From positions 2,976,001 to 3,040,000 of the forward strand of contig NZ_CP102262.1 of assembly GCF_025147325.1 (NCBI RefSeq): a stretch of DNA of 64,000 nucleotides, in the 5' to 3' direction. Under the pieces are notes generated by a model that did no database searches, had not been told where the DNA came from, and saw only the letters and a list, made by a program, of their open reading frames with translations. The position numbers and the translations under genes are program-made. Positions 18,287 through 27,303 of the stretch are shown here, in pieces (positions within the stretch are counted from its first letter, which is position 1; each line of letters begins with the position of its first letter). The stretch comes from Bacteroides stercoris ATCC 43183 (GTDB lineage: Bacteria > Bacteroidota > Bacteroidia > Bacteroidales > Bacteroidaceae).

Positions 18287-20026
18287 ATGATGCTAAACAC
18301 AAAGAAAAGACCGCTTATAGCTGCGGCCCTATTACTGACATCGTTCGGAATAACCACATCGTGCATCGATAACAGTTATGACCTGAACAAGGACATCGAC
18401 ATGACAATCAGTGCAGGTGGCGAACATCTGGCAATTCCCGTGGGATATACGGAGAAGATAACATTGGATAAAATCATCGAACTGGACGAGGGGGATGATT
18501 TGCAGATTGTGGATGGAGAATATCATCTGCTGAAAAAGGATAATATTGATGAGACGAATACGTCGGTGGGAACTGTTACGGTTGCAGAGTCCGAGAATAT
18601 TATTGATGCGATTACGCTATTGGTTTCCGGAGCCATAGCTCGTGTATCAAATGCACAATCAGAAGGCAAAATTAACGCCGAAGCTCACAACGTGGACAAA
18701 GCCGTCATAGAAATCGGCTCCTTAGCTGCCGATATGCCAACGACCCTGACTCTTAAATTAGAACTTGGCGATGAAATTTCAACCTCATTGGTTGAAGTTG
18801 GAACTATGACAATCAACTTCCCGGACTTCATACAGTTCGAGAAAGAGAACGGACTGAACGGACAGACCCTTACCATGACCAATGTACAAATAAGGCCCTC
18901 CGGGTTTACAAAAGAACTGAAAATCAACAAATACGTATTCGGAAGCACATACGGTGAAGGAAATAGAGTTGAAGAAAAGGAAGGTGATAGAATTCTTAAA
19001 ATCGAGAACCAAAAGATAACGATAGAAATGCAAGATATATATGTAGATAATCCCCAAGGTAGCGGTTCGTTAAGTATCACCCCCACAGTCACCCTTGCAG
19101 AAATGGCTGTAAGCGAAGTTTACGGCACCATCCAGCCTGACATCGACGTGAAGCCTACCGAAGTGGAACTGAACAATCTGCCTGACTTCCTGCAAGACGA
19201 TGAAATAAGACTGGACATCACCAATCCTGTTTTCTCATTCAATGCCAACAATCCACTGAATACGAATGTAGAAATGGATGGTGTCCTGACCGGATATAAG
19301 GACGGCCAAGTAACTAAGACCGTTAAAATAGGAAGCGGTAACGGTGGTGCATCCATCACATTAAAACCCAGCGGAGACAAGCAACAGACAATTTCAATAG
19401 TACGTGATGAGCAAACGGTTGTTGAGGCAAATGCAACCAAAGTTGTCGTACCCAATCTGAATGATATTATCGAAACGATACCCGACCACATCAACGTTGA
19501 GCTAAAGCCGGCCGTAAAGACAGAACAGTATTATACCGTCAATTTAGGACAGGACTACACGCTGAACAGCGCATACGACATCGACATCCCCCTGAGCTTC
19601 GGCAGCAACCTGAAAATCGTGTATGAAGAAACACTCGATAACTTCGACCTCGACCTTGAAGATGTAGACATCAAAAAAGCCGTTCTTTCCATAAATGCCG
19701 TCAACACCATTCCTTTGGCAATGGAAATCAAGAACGACAACGTAAGCGCACTGGATGCCAACGGAAACGTGATAAAAGACATCGACGTAACCGTAGAGGG
19801 AACCATCACGGAAAGCAAAGACGGCAAGACCGAAGTTTCAAGCGCGCTCAATGTCAACTTGAACGAAACGGCGGAAGGCGCCATCAGCAAGCTGGACGGC
19901 CTGAAGCTGAAGATAACAGCCGTGCCCGGACAATCCACCGATGTTCAGTTGCTAAGCACACAATGGATGCAGCTTAAAGACATGAAACTCAAAATTCCCA
20001 ACGGCATCAAAGTAGATTTGAACTAA
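18287..20026 (+). CDS. Large surface or periplasmic lipoprotein, unknown function
   Basis: The 579-residue protein has a lipoprotein signal (MMLNTKKRPLIAAALLLTSF, lipid cysteine about residue 26 in TTSC). The mature part is acidic and rich in beta-strand-like alternation, with repeated segments about PTEVELNNLPDFL and ITNPVFSFNANNPLN that suggest several immunoglobulin-like or beta-sandwich units. No enzyme motif is visible. It is followed after 58 bp by a DUF5723 protein and then an OmpA-like protein, all on the same strand, so it is probably the lipoprotein part of an outer-membrane assembly. The start could be M1 or M2 (18290). I do not recognise a named family. Confidence 0.75.
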   Translation: MMLNTKKRPLIAAALLLTSFGITTSCIDNSYDLNKDIDMTISAGGEHLAIPVGYTEKITLDKIIELDEGDDLQIVDGEYHLLKKDNIDETNTSVGTVTVAESENIIDAITLLVSGAIARVSNAQSEGKINAEAHNVDKAVIEIGSLAADMPTTLTLKLELGDEISTSLVEVGTMTINFPDFIQFEKENGLNGQTLTMTNVQIRPSGFTKELKINKYVFGSTYGEGNRVEEKEGDRILKIENQKITIEMQDIYVDNPQGSGSLSITPTVTLAEMAVSEVYGTIQPDIDVKPTEVELNNLPDFLQDDEIRLDITNPVFSFNANNPLNTNVEMDGVLTGYKDGQVTKTVKIGSGNGGASITLKPSGDKQQTISIVRDEQTVVEANATKVVVPNLNDIIETIPDHINVELKPAVKTEQYYTVNLGQDYTLNSAYDIDIPLSFGSNLKIVYEETLDNFDLDLEDVDIKKAVLSINAVNTIPLAMEIKNDNVSALDANGNVIKDIDVTVEGTITESKDGKTEVSSALNVNLNETAEGAISKLDGLKLKITAVPGQSTDVQLLSTQWMQLKDMKLKIPNGIKVDLN

Positions 20027-20084
20027 GGGAAATTATTTCATGCGATACAGACAAAAGATTCAACAATCATATATAACGAAACGA

Positions 20085-21614
20085 ATGAAAACAAATGTTT
20101 TAGCGATTATACTGTCCGGAGCCGTAGCGACACTTGCTATCGGCGATGCGATGGCACAGACACAGAACAGCCGTTCAACCTATTTTCTGGAAGGAAGTAC
20201 CTACCGTCACGAACTAAACCCCGCCTTTATGGGCGAACGCGGCTACGTCAGTTTTCCCGGCTTGGGCAATCTCACAATCGGCGCACAATCCACAGGCGGT
20301 GTAGGCGACTTTATCTTCAAGAAAGCCAACGGCGACCTCACCACCTTTATGAACGAGGAAGTGAGCAGCGCCGAATTCCTGAAAGGATTGCCCAAAAGGC
20401 TGAAAGTAGGTGTCAACGTAGACGAATCGATTCTTTCCTTAGGCTTCCACGCCTGGGGCGGTTTTAACACACTCGGCATCTCCGTAAAGTCCAATACCAA
20501 CGTTTTCATGCCCGATGAACTTTTCAAGTTCATGAAAAACGGGGTAGCCAGCGAAACGGGAAGCAGCTACAACGTGAAGAACGTGAACATCGTATCTACC
20601 AACTATGCGGAAATTACTTTCGGCCATGCACGCGAAATCAACGAACGCCTCACGGTAGGCGCCAAAGTAAAAGCGCTCGTGGGACTGGCAAAAGCAACCA
20701 TGCACATCGACGAACTGAACATTCTCGCCTCTCAGGACCAATGGACCATCACTCCGAAAAATGCCGAGCTTTACATGTCTGCCAAAGGCCTCATCGTGCC
20801 CACCAAAGGCGAAACCGGCAACTATCAGGAAGACGACTATATCCTGGACGCCAACGGAGACAGAACCCCGATACTGAAAGACGGAACCGACGGACAGATT
20901 TCATACGATGACATCGATTTCGATACGGACAACCTCGGCCCCACAGGTTTCGGTATGGCTATTGATTTGGGAGCGACCTACAAACTGAATGACGAATGGA
21001 CATTCTCCGCCTCCTTGCTCGACCTCGGTTTCATTTCATGGAAAAACACCACCAAAGGAACAATGAGCAAAGACTTCACGTTCGACGGTTTTAGCGACAT
21101 CTCCGTGAAAGACGACGGAACCAACAATAACAAGAAACTGGACACCCAAGTGGACGAATTGGTAGATGACCTGGCAGATCTGGCAAAGTTTGATAAAGCA
21201 GGGGAAGGGTTAAAGCGTACCACCGCCCTTGCAGCCACCCTGCACCTGGGCGCTCAATATACCCTGCCCGCTTACGACCGTCTGAGCTTCGGCTTCCTCT
21301 CCACCACCCGCATGCAAGGCAAGCACTCATGGACGGAAGCACGCGTTTCGGCAAATGTTGCTCCCCTCTCCTGGTTTGAAGCATCGGTAAACTACGCCTT
21401 ATCCAACTTTGGCTCCGATGCCGGCATCATGCTGAATTTCCACCCGCGCGGCTTCAACTTCTTCATTGGTGCAGATGTTCCCATGTGTAAATACGAACCG
21501 GCCTACTACGCTCCTATCAGCCGTGCAGCCGTCAACGTAAATATGGGTATCAACTTTACTTTCGGACCGAAGCACAAGCGTAAATACAAAACGGTAGAAA
21601 CCCAATCACTCTGA
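20085..21614 (+). CDS. DUF5723 family outer membrane protein
   Basis: From the ATG at 20085 (MKTNVLAIILSGAVATLAIG) the protein has 509 residues with a signal peptide ending at ...GDAMAQ. The opening of the mature part (STYFLEGSTYRHELNPAFMGERGY) and the alternating aromatic strands through to a terminal GINFTFGPK are typical of a Bacteroidota transmembrane beta-barrel, and it fits, from memory, DUF5723. An acidic stretch near residues 255-290 (ANGDRTPILKDGTDGQISYD) could bind calcium or form an external loop. Function is unknown. It is the middle gene of the three-gene envelope operon. Confidence 0.75.
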   Translation: MKTNVLAIILSGAVATLAIGDAMAQTQNSRSTYFLEGSTYRHELNPAFMGERGYVSFPGLGNLTIGAQSTGGVGDFIFKKANGDLTTFMNEEVSSAEFLKGLPKRLKVGVNVDESILSLGFHAWGGFNTLGISVKSNTNVFMPDELFKFMKNGVASETGSSYNVKNVNIVSTNYAEITFGHAREINERLTVGAKVKALVGLAKATMHIDELNILASQDQWTITPKNAELYMSAKGLIVPTKGETGNYQEDDYILDANGDRTPILKDGTDGQISYDDIDFDTDNLGPTGFGMAIDLGATYKLNDEWTFSASLLDLGFISWKNTTKGTMSKDFTFDGFSDISVKDDGTNNNKKLDTQVDELVDDLADLAKFDKAGEGLKRTTALAATLHLGAQYTLPAYDRLSFGFLSTTRMQGKHSWTEARVSANVAPLSWFEASVNYALSNFGSDAGIMLNFHPRGFNFFIGADVPMCKYEPAYYAPISRAAVNVNMGINFTFGPKHKRKYKTVETQSL

Positions 21615-21639
21615 ATTTATCAACCAAAACAAGAAGAAT

Positions 21640-23076
21640 ATGAAAAAGATATATTGTCTACTGTTTGCCATGCTGCCATTGGCAGCATGGGCAGGTGAGG
21701 TAAAAGTCACCAAGCCGGTACTGACTCTGGAAAACGATACGCTGACCCTGGACTTTAAGTTTAATATGGAAGCCGTAAAAGTCAACAGTACCCAGTCTTA
21801 CGCCTTTACTCCGGTATTGTTTGCGGGAAAGAACTGCAAGACCTTGCCGCCTGTTGTCGTCACCGGTAAAAACAAGTTCAAGATGCGCCACAAAGACCGT
21901 AAGCTTGCCAGGAAAGGCGATTACAATGCGCCTTATACCATTATTAAAGGCAAGTCTGCCGACCGCCAAAACCTGGTGAACTATACCGTATGCCTCCCCT
22001 ACGAAGAATGGATGAGCCAGGCGGATATGTGGATATTGCAGGAAGGCAGGAAAGACTGTCTGCTGGATTTACCCGAGATTCAGGTGATAGAACCGGTAGT
22101 TGTGGTAGAAGAAGAACCATTGCCGCAGAAAGGTTCCATCTGCGAACCCTGCATGAGCATGGTATCCTACCTCACCCCGACAGAAAAGCCGTTGAAAGTG
22201 CGCTCTGAACAAAACACCCTGTATATAGAATATGCAGCGGGCGGAACGGAATTCAAAGCCGATTTCAAAAACAACTCCGCTGAGCTTCAAAAGCTGAAGG
22301 AAACCCTGAACCCGCTAACCGAAGGCGACTTGGTTACTTTCAAAGCCATCAACATATGCGGCTATGCTTCACCCGACGGCTCTGCCAAGACCAACGACCG
22401 CGTAGCCACAAAACGCGCCGACTCTTTCTCCCTCTATCTCAGAGGAAGTTATCACTTCCCGGACAGCATACTGAACGTAACATCAGCCGGTGAAGACTGG
22501 GACAGCCTTGTCAAGATGCTTGAGGAAGATAAGCCCGACTATGCGAACAAAGCATTGGAAATAATCAATAAGTACACCAACCCCGATGTACGTGAAGCCA
22601 GACTGAAATCAGGACTGGGCAGCGCTTCCTACCGTGCCATGATGAATGAATATTATCCCCGCCTGCGTCGTCTGTCTATCGCCATAGATTACGAAATACG
22701 CGAAGTACGCAACTCCGAAGCCGCAACGTTAATTTACACCAATCCCAAGATGCTGAATCTGCAGGAAATGTACGGCGTAGCCAAGAACTTCCGGCCGGGT
22801 ACGAAAGAATACAGGGAAGTGTACGAAATAGCCGCTACCAATTATCCCACAGATATTGTGGCAAACATTAACGCAGCCTCTGCCAACATCGTTTACGGTG
22901 ACTTTGACCGCGCGCAGCAATACATAGAAAGGGTAAAAGACGATCCTCGTGCATGGAACAACCTGGGCGTGCTGGCATGGCTGTCGGGCGACAGTGAAAT
23001 AGCAAAGGAATGGTTCACCAAAGCTTTGACCATAGAACCGGAAAAGGCACAGGAAAACTTGAATAAGATAAAGTAA
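21640..23076 (+). CDS. OmpA-like protein with DUF3868-type N-terminus and TPR tail
   Basis: The 478-residue protein has a signal peptide (MKKIYCLLFAMLPLAAWAGE). Residues about 20-150 resemble the DUF3868 domain found beside Bacteroides fimbrial genes. An OmpA-like peptidoglycan-associated region follows (FKNNSAELQKLKETL, then ICGYASPDGSAKTNDRVATKRADSF, the classical NxxLSxxRA-type segment). The tail has TPR-like helices (EYREVYEIAATNYPTD, NNLGVLAWLSGDSEIAKEWF). It probably ties an outer-membrane complex to the wall. It is 25 bp after the DUF5723 gene and ends at a hairpin at 23101. Confidence 0.75.
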   Translation: MKKIYCLLFAMLPLAAWAGEVKVTKPVLTLENDTLTLDFKFNMEAVKVNSTQSYAFTPVLFAGKNCKTLPPVVVTGKNKFKMRHKDRKLARKGDYNAPYTIIKGKSADRQNLVNYTVCLPYEEWMSQADMWILQEGRKDCLLDLPEIQVIEPVVVVEEEPLPQKGSICEPCMSMVSYLTPTEKPLKVRSEQNTLYIEYAAGGTEFKADFKNNSAELQKLKETLNPLTEGDLVTFKAINICGYASPDGSAKTNDRVATKRADSFSLYLRGSYHFPDSILNVTSAGEDWDSLVKMLEEDKPDYANKALEIINKYTNPDVREARLKSGLGSASYRAMMNEYYPRLRRLSIAIDYEIREVRNSEAATLIYTNPKMLNLQEMYGVAKNFRPGTKEYREVYEIAATNYPTDIVANINAASANIVYGDFDRAQQYIERVKDDPRAWNNLGVLAWLSGDSEIAKEWFTKALTIEPEKAQENLNKIK

Positions 23077-23100
23077 CATACGCATCTTTGCATAAAAGAT

Positions 23101-23137
23101 GAAGGTGTGTCGTAATGCACGATGCACCTCTTTTTTG
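23101..23137 (+). terminator. Hairpin terminator after the envelope operon
   Basis: The stem starts GAAGGTGTGTCGT, closes with ACGATGCACCTC and is followed by TTTTTT. It shares the words GAAGGTGTGTC and AATGCAC with the hairpin at 24913-24938 on the other side of the insertion sequence. Confidence 0.7.
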
Positions 23138-23167
23138 TTCATCACTATACAAATCTGTTCATTTTCT

Positions 23168-24823
23168 TTAAGCTGCGATAATTCGAAGATTTCTTTGATT
23201 TATGTGTCTCCAGCATCTAAATAAAGCGACAGTAAGTTCATAAAACCATCCAATCAGCCATTTCGTATCTTCTTTTGTCAGTTTTGCACACATTTTTTTT
23301 ATATTGAAGGCAATGGCTAGGAAGGCAAAGTCCATGAAGACCTTGTCCTTTCCAAAATGTCGGAAACGTTTGTAGTTCATATTGTTTTTAATTTGTCCGA
23401 ACACGGCCTCCGGTTCTATGCATCTCTGCCCTCTGTGTTTCAGTCCTTTCTCAGAGCAGAGCAGTTCTTTGGCTCTCCGCTTGTATTGTCTAAGCCTATG
23501 ATTCAGTTCTATCGTCCTGTTTCCTTTTGCTTTAAAACAGCGGCATCGCAGGGGACAACCTTCACACCTGACAGCTCTGTACCGTGCATTTTCGCTGACA
23601 TATCCGGATGCGGTTTTCACATTCCTGGTGCCTATCCTCCGCATCCTTTGCCCCATAGGGCAGATGCAGAAGTCATGTTCTTCATTGTAGTAGAAGTTTT
23701 CGGCCTTGAACGGGGCCGGTTTGAATCTCGGCCGCTGCTCCATGTGGAAATAGTTGTACTTTACGTAGGCTTCCATGCCGTTTTCGGACATGAAGCGGTA
23801 ATTCTCTTCGGAGCCATAGCCGGAATCAGCAACCACCGTATGGGCCATCCGTTCATACCTGTTTGAAAAAGATTGCAGGAAAGGAATCAGGGTCAGTGTA
23901 TCCGTAGGGTTCGGGAAGAGTGCAAAATCGGTGATGAACTGATTTTCGGTGCCGATTTGAAGGTTGTAACCGGGCTTCGTCTGTCCGTTGCGCATGGCAT
24001 CCTCCTTCATTCTCATAAAAGTAGCGTCCTTGTCCGTCTTGGAATAGGAATTCCTCTCTTGCAGTGTTTCCAGATGGCAGTCGTATTCCTGCAGTTTGTC
24101 CCTGTGTTCTTCCAGTTCCTTCAGCTGTTTGCGTTTCTTTTTCAGTTCAGTCTTTTCCTCTTTCGCGGATGGCTCGGAAACCTGTTCCAGTGCATGACGC
24201 AATTCTCCTGCCATTTCAGTCAGCATGGCCGGAGTGAACTCAACTTCCTCATTGTTCTCTGATGACTTCTCCTGAGCAATGACATCGTCTATCTGCCCTA
24301 ACAGGACATGTATCTTCTTCATCAGGCGTTCACGGTTCCGCTCAACCGTTTTTCGCCAGACGAAAGTGTACTTGTTGGCTTTGGATTCGAGCTTTGTCCC
24401 GTCAATATATTCCACATTCAGGCTGATGAAGCCTTTGGAAGAGAGAAGAAGTACGGTTTGCGTAAACACTTCGTTAATTTCCTTCTTCACCCGGTTGCGG
24501 AAACGGTTGATGGTAATGAAATCCGGTTTCTCATATCCGGCCAGCCAGATATAATGGATGTCACGGTGAAGGAGTTTTTCAATTTTCCGGCAGGAGTAGA
24601 TGTTGTTCATATAGGCATACAGAATGACCTTGAGCATCATCTTGGGGTGGTAAGGGCTGCGACCGCATTCCTTATACAGTTTTCTGAAACTTTCAAGATT
24701 CAAGCCCTCAACCAGGGCGTCAACCATGCGCACCGGATCGTTTTCTGCAATATCCTCATCAATTCTTTGAGGAAAAAGAACGGTTTGGTTGGGATTGTAA
24801 GGACGAAAATGTATCTTTGTCAT
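23168..24823 (-). CDS. IS1182 family DDE transposase
   Basis: The 551-residue protein has the IS1182/IS5-like N-terminal domain (MTKIHFRPYNPNQTVLFPQR to RFRNRVKKEINEVF), the first catalytic aspartate in VEYIDGTKLESKANKY, the second in VVADSGYGSEENY, and the glutamate in EPEAVFGQIKNNMNYKRFRHFG. A lysine- and glutamate-rich insert at about residues 170-265 and a cysteine cluster (CPMGQ; CEGCPLRCRCF) are usual for the family. The length is that of an intact transposase and no frameshift is seen, so the element may be active. Confidence 0.9.
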   Translation of the reverse strand: MTKIHFRPYNPNQTVLFPQRIDEDIAENDPVRMVDALVEGLNLESFRKLYKECGRSPYHPKMMLKVILYAYMNNIYSCRKIEKLLHRDIHYIWLAGYEKPDFITINRFRNRVKKEINEVFTQTVLLLSSKGFISLNVEYIDGTKLESKANKYTFVWRKTVERNRERLMKKIHVLLGQIDDVIAQEKSSENNEEVEFTPAMLTEMAGELRHALEQVSEPSAKEEKTELKKKRKQLKELEEHRDKLQEYDCHLETLQERNSYSKTDKDATFMRMKEDAMRNGQTKPGYNLQIGTENQFITDFALFPNPTDTLTLIPFLQSFSNRYERMAHTVVADSGYGSEENYRFMSENGMEAYVKYNYFHMEQRPRFKPAPFKAENFYYNEEHDFCICPMGQRMRRIGTRNVKTASGYVSENARYRAVRCEGCPLRCRCFKAKGNRTIELNHRLRQYKRRAKELLCSEKGLKHRGQRCIEPEAVFGQIKNNMNYKRFRHFGKDKVFMDFAFLAIAFNIKKMCAKLTKEDTKWLIGWFYELTVALFRCWRHINQRNLRIIAA

Positions 24824-24867
24824 AGTAAAGAACTTATGCTTAAAGATACAAAATCTTTAGGTAATAA

Positions 24868-24899
24868 CAAAGCCCCAGCTTGTGAAAGTCGGGGCTTTG
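24868..24899. terminator. Hairpin upstream of the transposase gene
   Basis: Perfect 9-bp arms CAAAGCCCC and GGGGCTTTG enclose a 14-base loop. Placed just before the transposase start, it could block transcription entering the element from the neighbouring gene. Confidence 0.6.
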
Positions 24900-24903
24900 T
24901 GCG

Positions 24904-24938
24904 TAAAAAACAGAAGGTGTGCATTTTGACACACCTTC
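24904..24938 (-). terminator. Terminator of the sugar MFS gene
   Basis: On the minus strand the perfect stem GAAGGTGTG / CACACCTTC is followed by TGTTTTTTA, 28 bp beyond the MFS stop codon. The loop carries the recurring word TCAAAATG. Confidence 0.7.
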
Positions 24939-24966
24939 TTTAATATATCCTATATCGGCAACCTCT

Positions 24967-26181
24967 TTATTGTGCCTTTCTTGCAACAGACAGCATTTTG
25001 CGTGCATAACACCATACTACGCAATAGGCAACCAAAGGTACGATAAACGCCATCACCATTGTTGTATAATCCGCCACAAGCCCCATCAACAGCGGACCTA
25101 CCACCCCGCCTACCGGAGACATCATCAGGAAAGAGGAAGCGCGCTTGGTATGGTTGCCCAACCCTCTCAGAGAAAGAGCGAAAATAGTAGGAAACATAAT
25201 AGCCTCAAAAGCATATCCGCAGAGCAGTGCAACCAACGACACCATACCCACATCAAGCAATACCACAAGAGTAGTCACCACCGTTCCCGTAGCGCAAACC
25301 AGCAGCATCTTCTCCGCACGTACACGCCCCATAATCCAACTGCCAGCAAAACGTCCCAGCATAAATAATCCCAATCCGCCGAATGAAAGTACCAATGAGG
25401 CTTCACGGGCATTCATCCACCCCTGTTCCACTACATAATTAATGAAAAAACTATTAATGGAGATTTCCCCTATTTCGTAAGCAAACAGAGCCAGCAAACC
25501 AAAGATAAAGAGTTTATGCGACCACAGCCCTATTTCATGCCCGGCTTCATCCACCTCTACCCCATGCTCTATTTCGGGTAACTTAATCTTCGAGAAAACC
25601 AACGCTACCAGCAGCACCACTATCCCCATGCCTACATAAGGCAGAGCCACATTACCCGCACTGCCGCTCCCGTCTTCCGAAAACAAAAGCAGACCTGCCA
25701 GCACAGGAGCGCAAATACATCCCAAACCATTGAAGGACTGTGCAAAATTCAGGCGGCTGGCTGCCGTTTCCTTCGCCCCCAATTCCGTTGCATAAGGATT
25801 GGCAGCCGTTTCAAGGAATGTCAATCCACAACCGATGACAAAAAGGGCAAACAAGAACATATTGAATGACAGATAGTATTGCCCGGGAATAAACAACAAC
25901 GAACCGATACCGTACAGCAGCAACCCGAAAACCACTCCCCTGCGATACCCGAAACGGCTTATGAACAATCCTGCAGGAACAGCCATTACGAAATAGCCCA
26001 TATACATCATCGCCTGGATAAAAGCCGAATGCGCCTTTGTAATATCCAGCAGTTCCTGAAAATGCTTATTCAGCACATCCAGAATGGCATGTGCAAATCC
26101 CCATAGGAAAAAGAGAGAAGTAATCAATATAAAAGGAACAAGGTATTGCTCCCCTACCAACGGTATCCGTTTCTGTTTCAT
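24967..26181 (-). CDS. FucP/GluP-type sugar MFS transporter
   Basis: The 404-residue protein has about 12 membrane segments. The N-terminal FLWGFAHAILDVLNKHFQ and the central LETAANPYATELGAKETAASRLNFAQSFNGLG are signatures of the fucose/glucose-galactose:H+ symporter family. The conserved GxxxD/RxGRR-type loop appears as SRFGYRRGVVFG. It should import a hexose or deoxyhexose across the inner membrane. No sugar-catabolic gene is adjacent, so the substrate cannot be set. A minus-strand -7 box (TATCTTTG) lies at 26228-26235, and a hairpin terminator follows the stop. Confidence 0.85.
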   Translation of the reverse strand: MKQKRIPLVGEQYLVPFILITSLFFLWGFAHAILDVLNKHFQELLDITKAHSAFIQAMMYMGYFVMAVPAGLFISRFGYRRGVVFGLLLYGIGSLLFIPGQYYLSFNMFLFALFVIGCGLTFLETAANPYATELGAKETAASRLNFAQSFNGLGCICAPVLAGLLLFSEDGSGSAGNVALPYVGMGIVVLLVALVFSKIKLPEIEHGVEVDEAGHEIGLWSHKLFIFGLLALFAYEIGEISINSFFINYVVEQGWMNAREASLVLSFGGLGLFMLGRFAGSWIMGRVRAEKMLLVCATGTVVTTLVVLLDVGMVSLVALLCGYAFEAIMFPTIFALSLRGLGNHTKRASSFLMMSPVGGVVGPLLMGLVADYTTMVMAFIVPLVAYCVVWCYARKMLSVARKAQ

Positions 26182-26279
26182 AATCTAATAATTTCAGACA
26201 ATCTGTGTCTATCAATAAATGCGGCCGCAAAGATAAGCAATAAAAAGGAGACAGCCCCATCCATACCACGTATCTTCAA

Positions 26280-26957
26280 CTAAAACACATAAGAAAGGGA
26301 TAACTGCCAATATCTGTTTTTGGATTCAAATACATCACCGTCAAATATCTGGTCTATGGCATCGTGCTTGTTTCCGCCGATATGATGTTTGGCAGATTGC
26401 GTCAGACCGATATTATAGTAACAGCTCAACATCAGGTGATTTACAATCTTAACACCGCCGCCAAGATTGATACCGACCTCAGTGGAACGCCAACCCATGG
26501 ATGAGAGATCTTTGTCTATGACATCTACAGCTATATGGGCAAGCTTACGCCCCCAATTATCCTCATCTACCAGAAAAGAAAAAGAGGGGCCCACCCCCAG
26601 GAATAGGTCAAAATTGTCTGATATGCCCATCTCCCATTTCAGCTCAATAGGGATGTCAATACTTTGCGTTTTTACATCGGTACTTGCACCGTTGGCAGTA
26701 TTGGTAAGTTTCACACCGCGCTGCACATACAATAAGGAAAAGTCAAGAGCAAGACCATAAAAACCGGTCTGATATTGCAACATGGGACCTACCTGAAAAC
26801 CGGTCTGATTCTCTTCCTTGATCTGACTACTCATTCCGTGAATATCCGCCTTGTTGCCAAGCACACCTGCTTTCAAGCCGAAATGCAAGCCTTGCGCCAT
26901 GCCGGTAACCGGAAATAAACATGCCAATAGCGACAATAAACAAATTACTTTTTTCAT
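26280..26957 (-). CDS. PorT-like outer membrane beta-barrel protein
   Basis: From MKKVICLLSLLACLFP the protein has 225 residues (M1 at 26963 is also possible). After the signal peptide it reads LHFGLKAGVLGNKADI, then alternating strands with PMLQYQTGFYGLALDFSLLY and SIDIPIELKWE, and ends in a terminal aromatic (LSLSYVF). This is the layout of the PorT/outer-membrane beta-barrel family (about 8 strands). No substrate can be predicted. It has its own promoter at 26986-27016. The gene at 28070 is of the same type. Confidence 0.75.
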   Translation of the reverse strand: MKKVICLLSLLACLFPVTGMAQGLHFGLKAGVLGNKADIHGMSSQIKEENQTGFQVGPMLQYQTGFYGLALDFSLLYVQRGVKLTNTANGASTDVKTQSIDIPIELKWEMGISDNFDLFLGVGPSFSFLVDEDNWGRKLAHIAVDVIDKDLSSMGWRSTEVGINLGGGVKIVNHLMLSCYYNIGLTQSAKHHIGGNKHDAIDQIFDGDVFESKNRYWQLSLSYVF

Positions 26958-26985
26958 TATCATTTACAAAATAGAATTATGGGAA

Positions 26986-27016
26986 CAAAGGTATGGATTT
27001 CCGTCCGTAGTCCAAA
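26986..27016 (-). promoter_or_regulatory. Promoter of the PorT-like gene
   Basis: The minus-strand -7 box TACCTTTG (26986-26993) and -33 TTTG (27013-27016) are 19 bp apart. Confidence 0.65.
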
Positions 27017-27303
27017 TTCTCGTACAGTTAACATTGCTCTTTTTGTTCTTTTTTAGCTGTATACAGTAAGATTAATATTGATATTTTCAGCAAAAGTATT
27101 CACTTTTTCCGATTAGCAGTCGATGAATGTTTTTTATACCATTTTTTATTTTCCAAACAATAAATATATTGCTACCTTCGTTTCTGCATTCGGACAAGGT
27201 TTTGTTTTTTTGGTTGAAAACATTAGGCAGAACCATGTACCGTACAATAAAATTATTAAACTAAAAAACGACGGTGCAAAGCCCGCATACAAATTTATCC
27301 GTA
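27017..27303. other. Intergenic region without a supported gene
   Basis: This AT-rich stretch before the potassium channel gene contains only short open frames with no family features. A weak -7-like TACCTTCG occurs at 27173-27180. Nothing else is evident. Confidence 0.5.

Larger units (their letters stand above)
23138..24900 (-). mobile_element. IS1182-type insertion sequence (ends not resolved)
   Basis: The element is defined by its transposase gene (23168-24823), which lies between a plus-strand terminator and a minus-strand terminator. I could not identify convincing terminal inverted repeats or a target duplication. The 18/20 match between 23101-23120 and the complement of 24919-24938 could be read as the ends, but both are better explained as terminators. 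The given limits are therefore approximate. Confidence 0.55.

Noticed and set aside
23101..24938. Terminal inverted repeats of the insertion sequence at the GAAGGTGTGTC words
   Set aside because: Both words lie in hairpins with T-runs oriented as terminators for the two flanking genes, the adjoining four bases do not form a target duplication, and a related core occurs after bsh, far from any IS.
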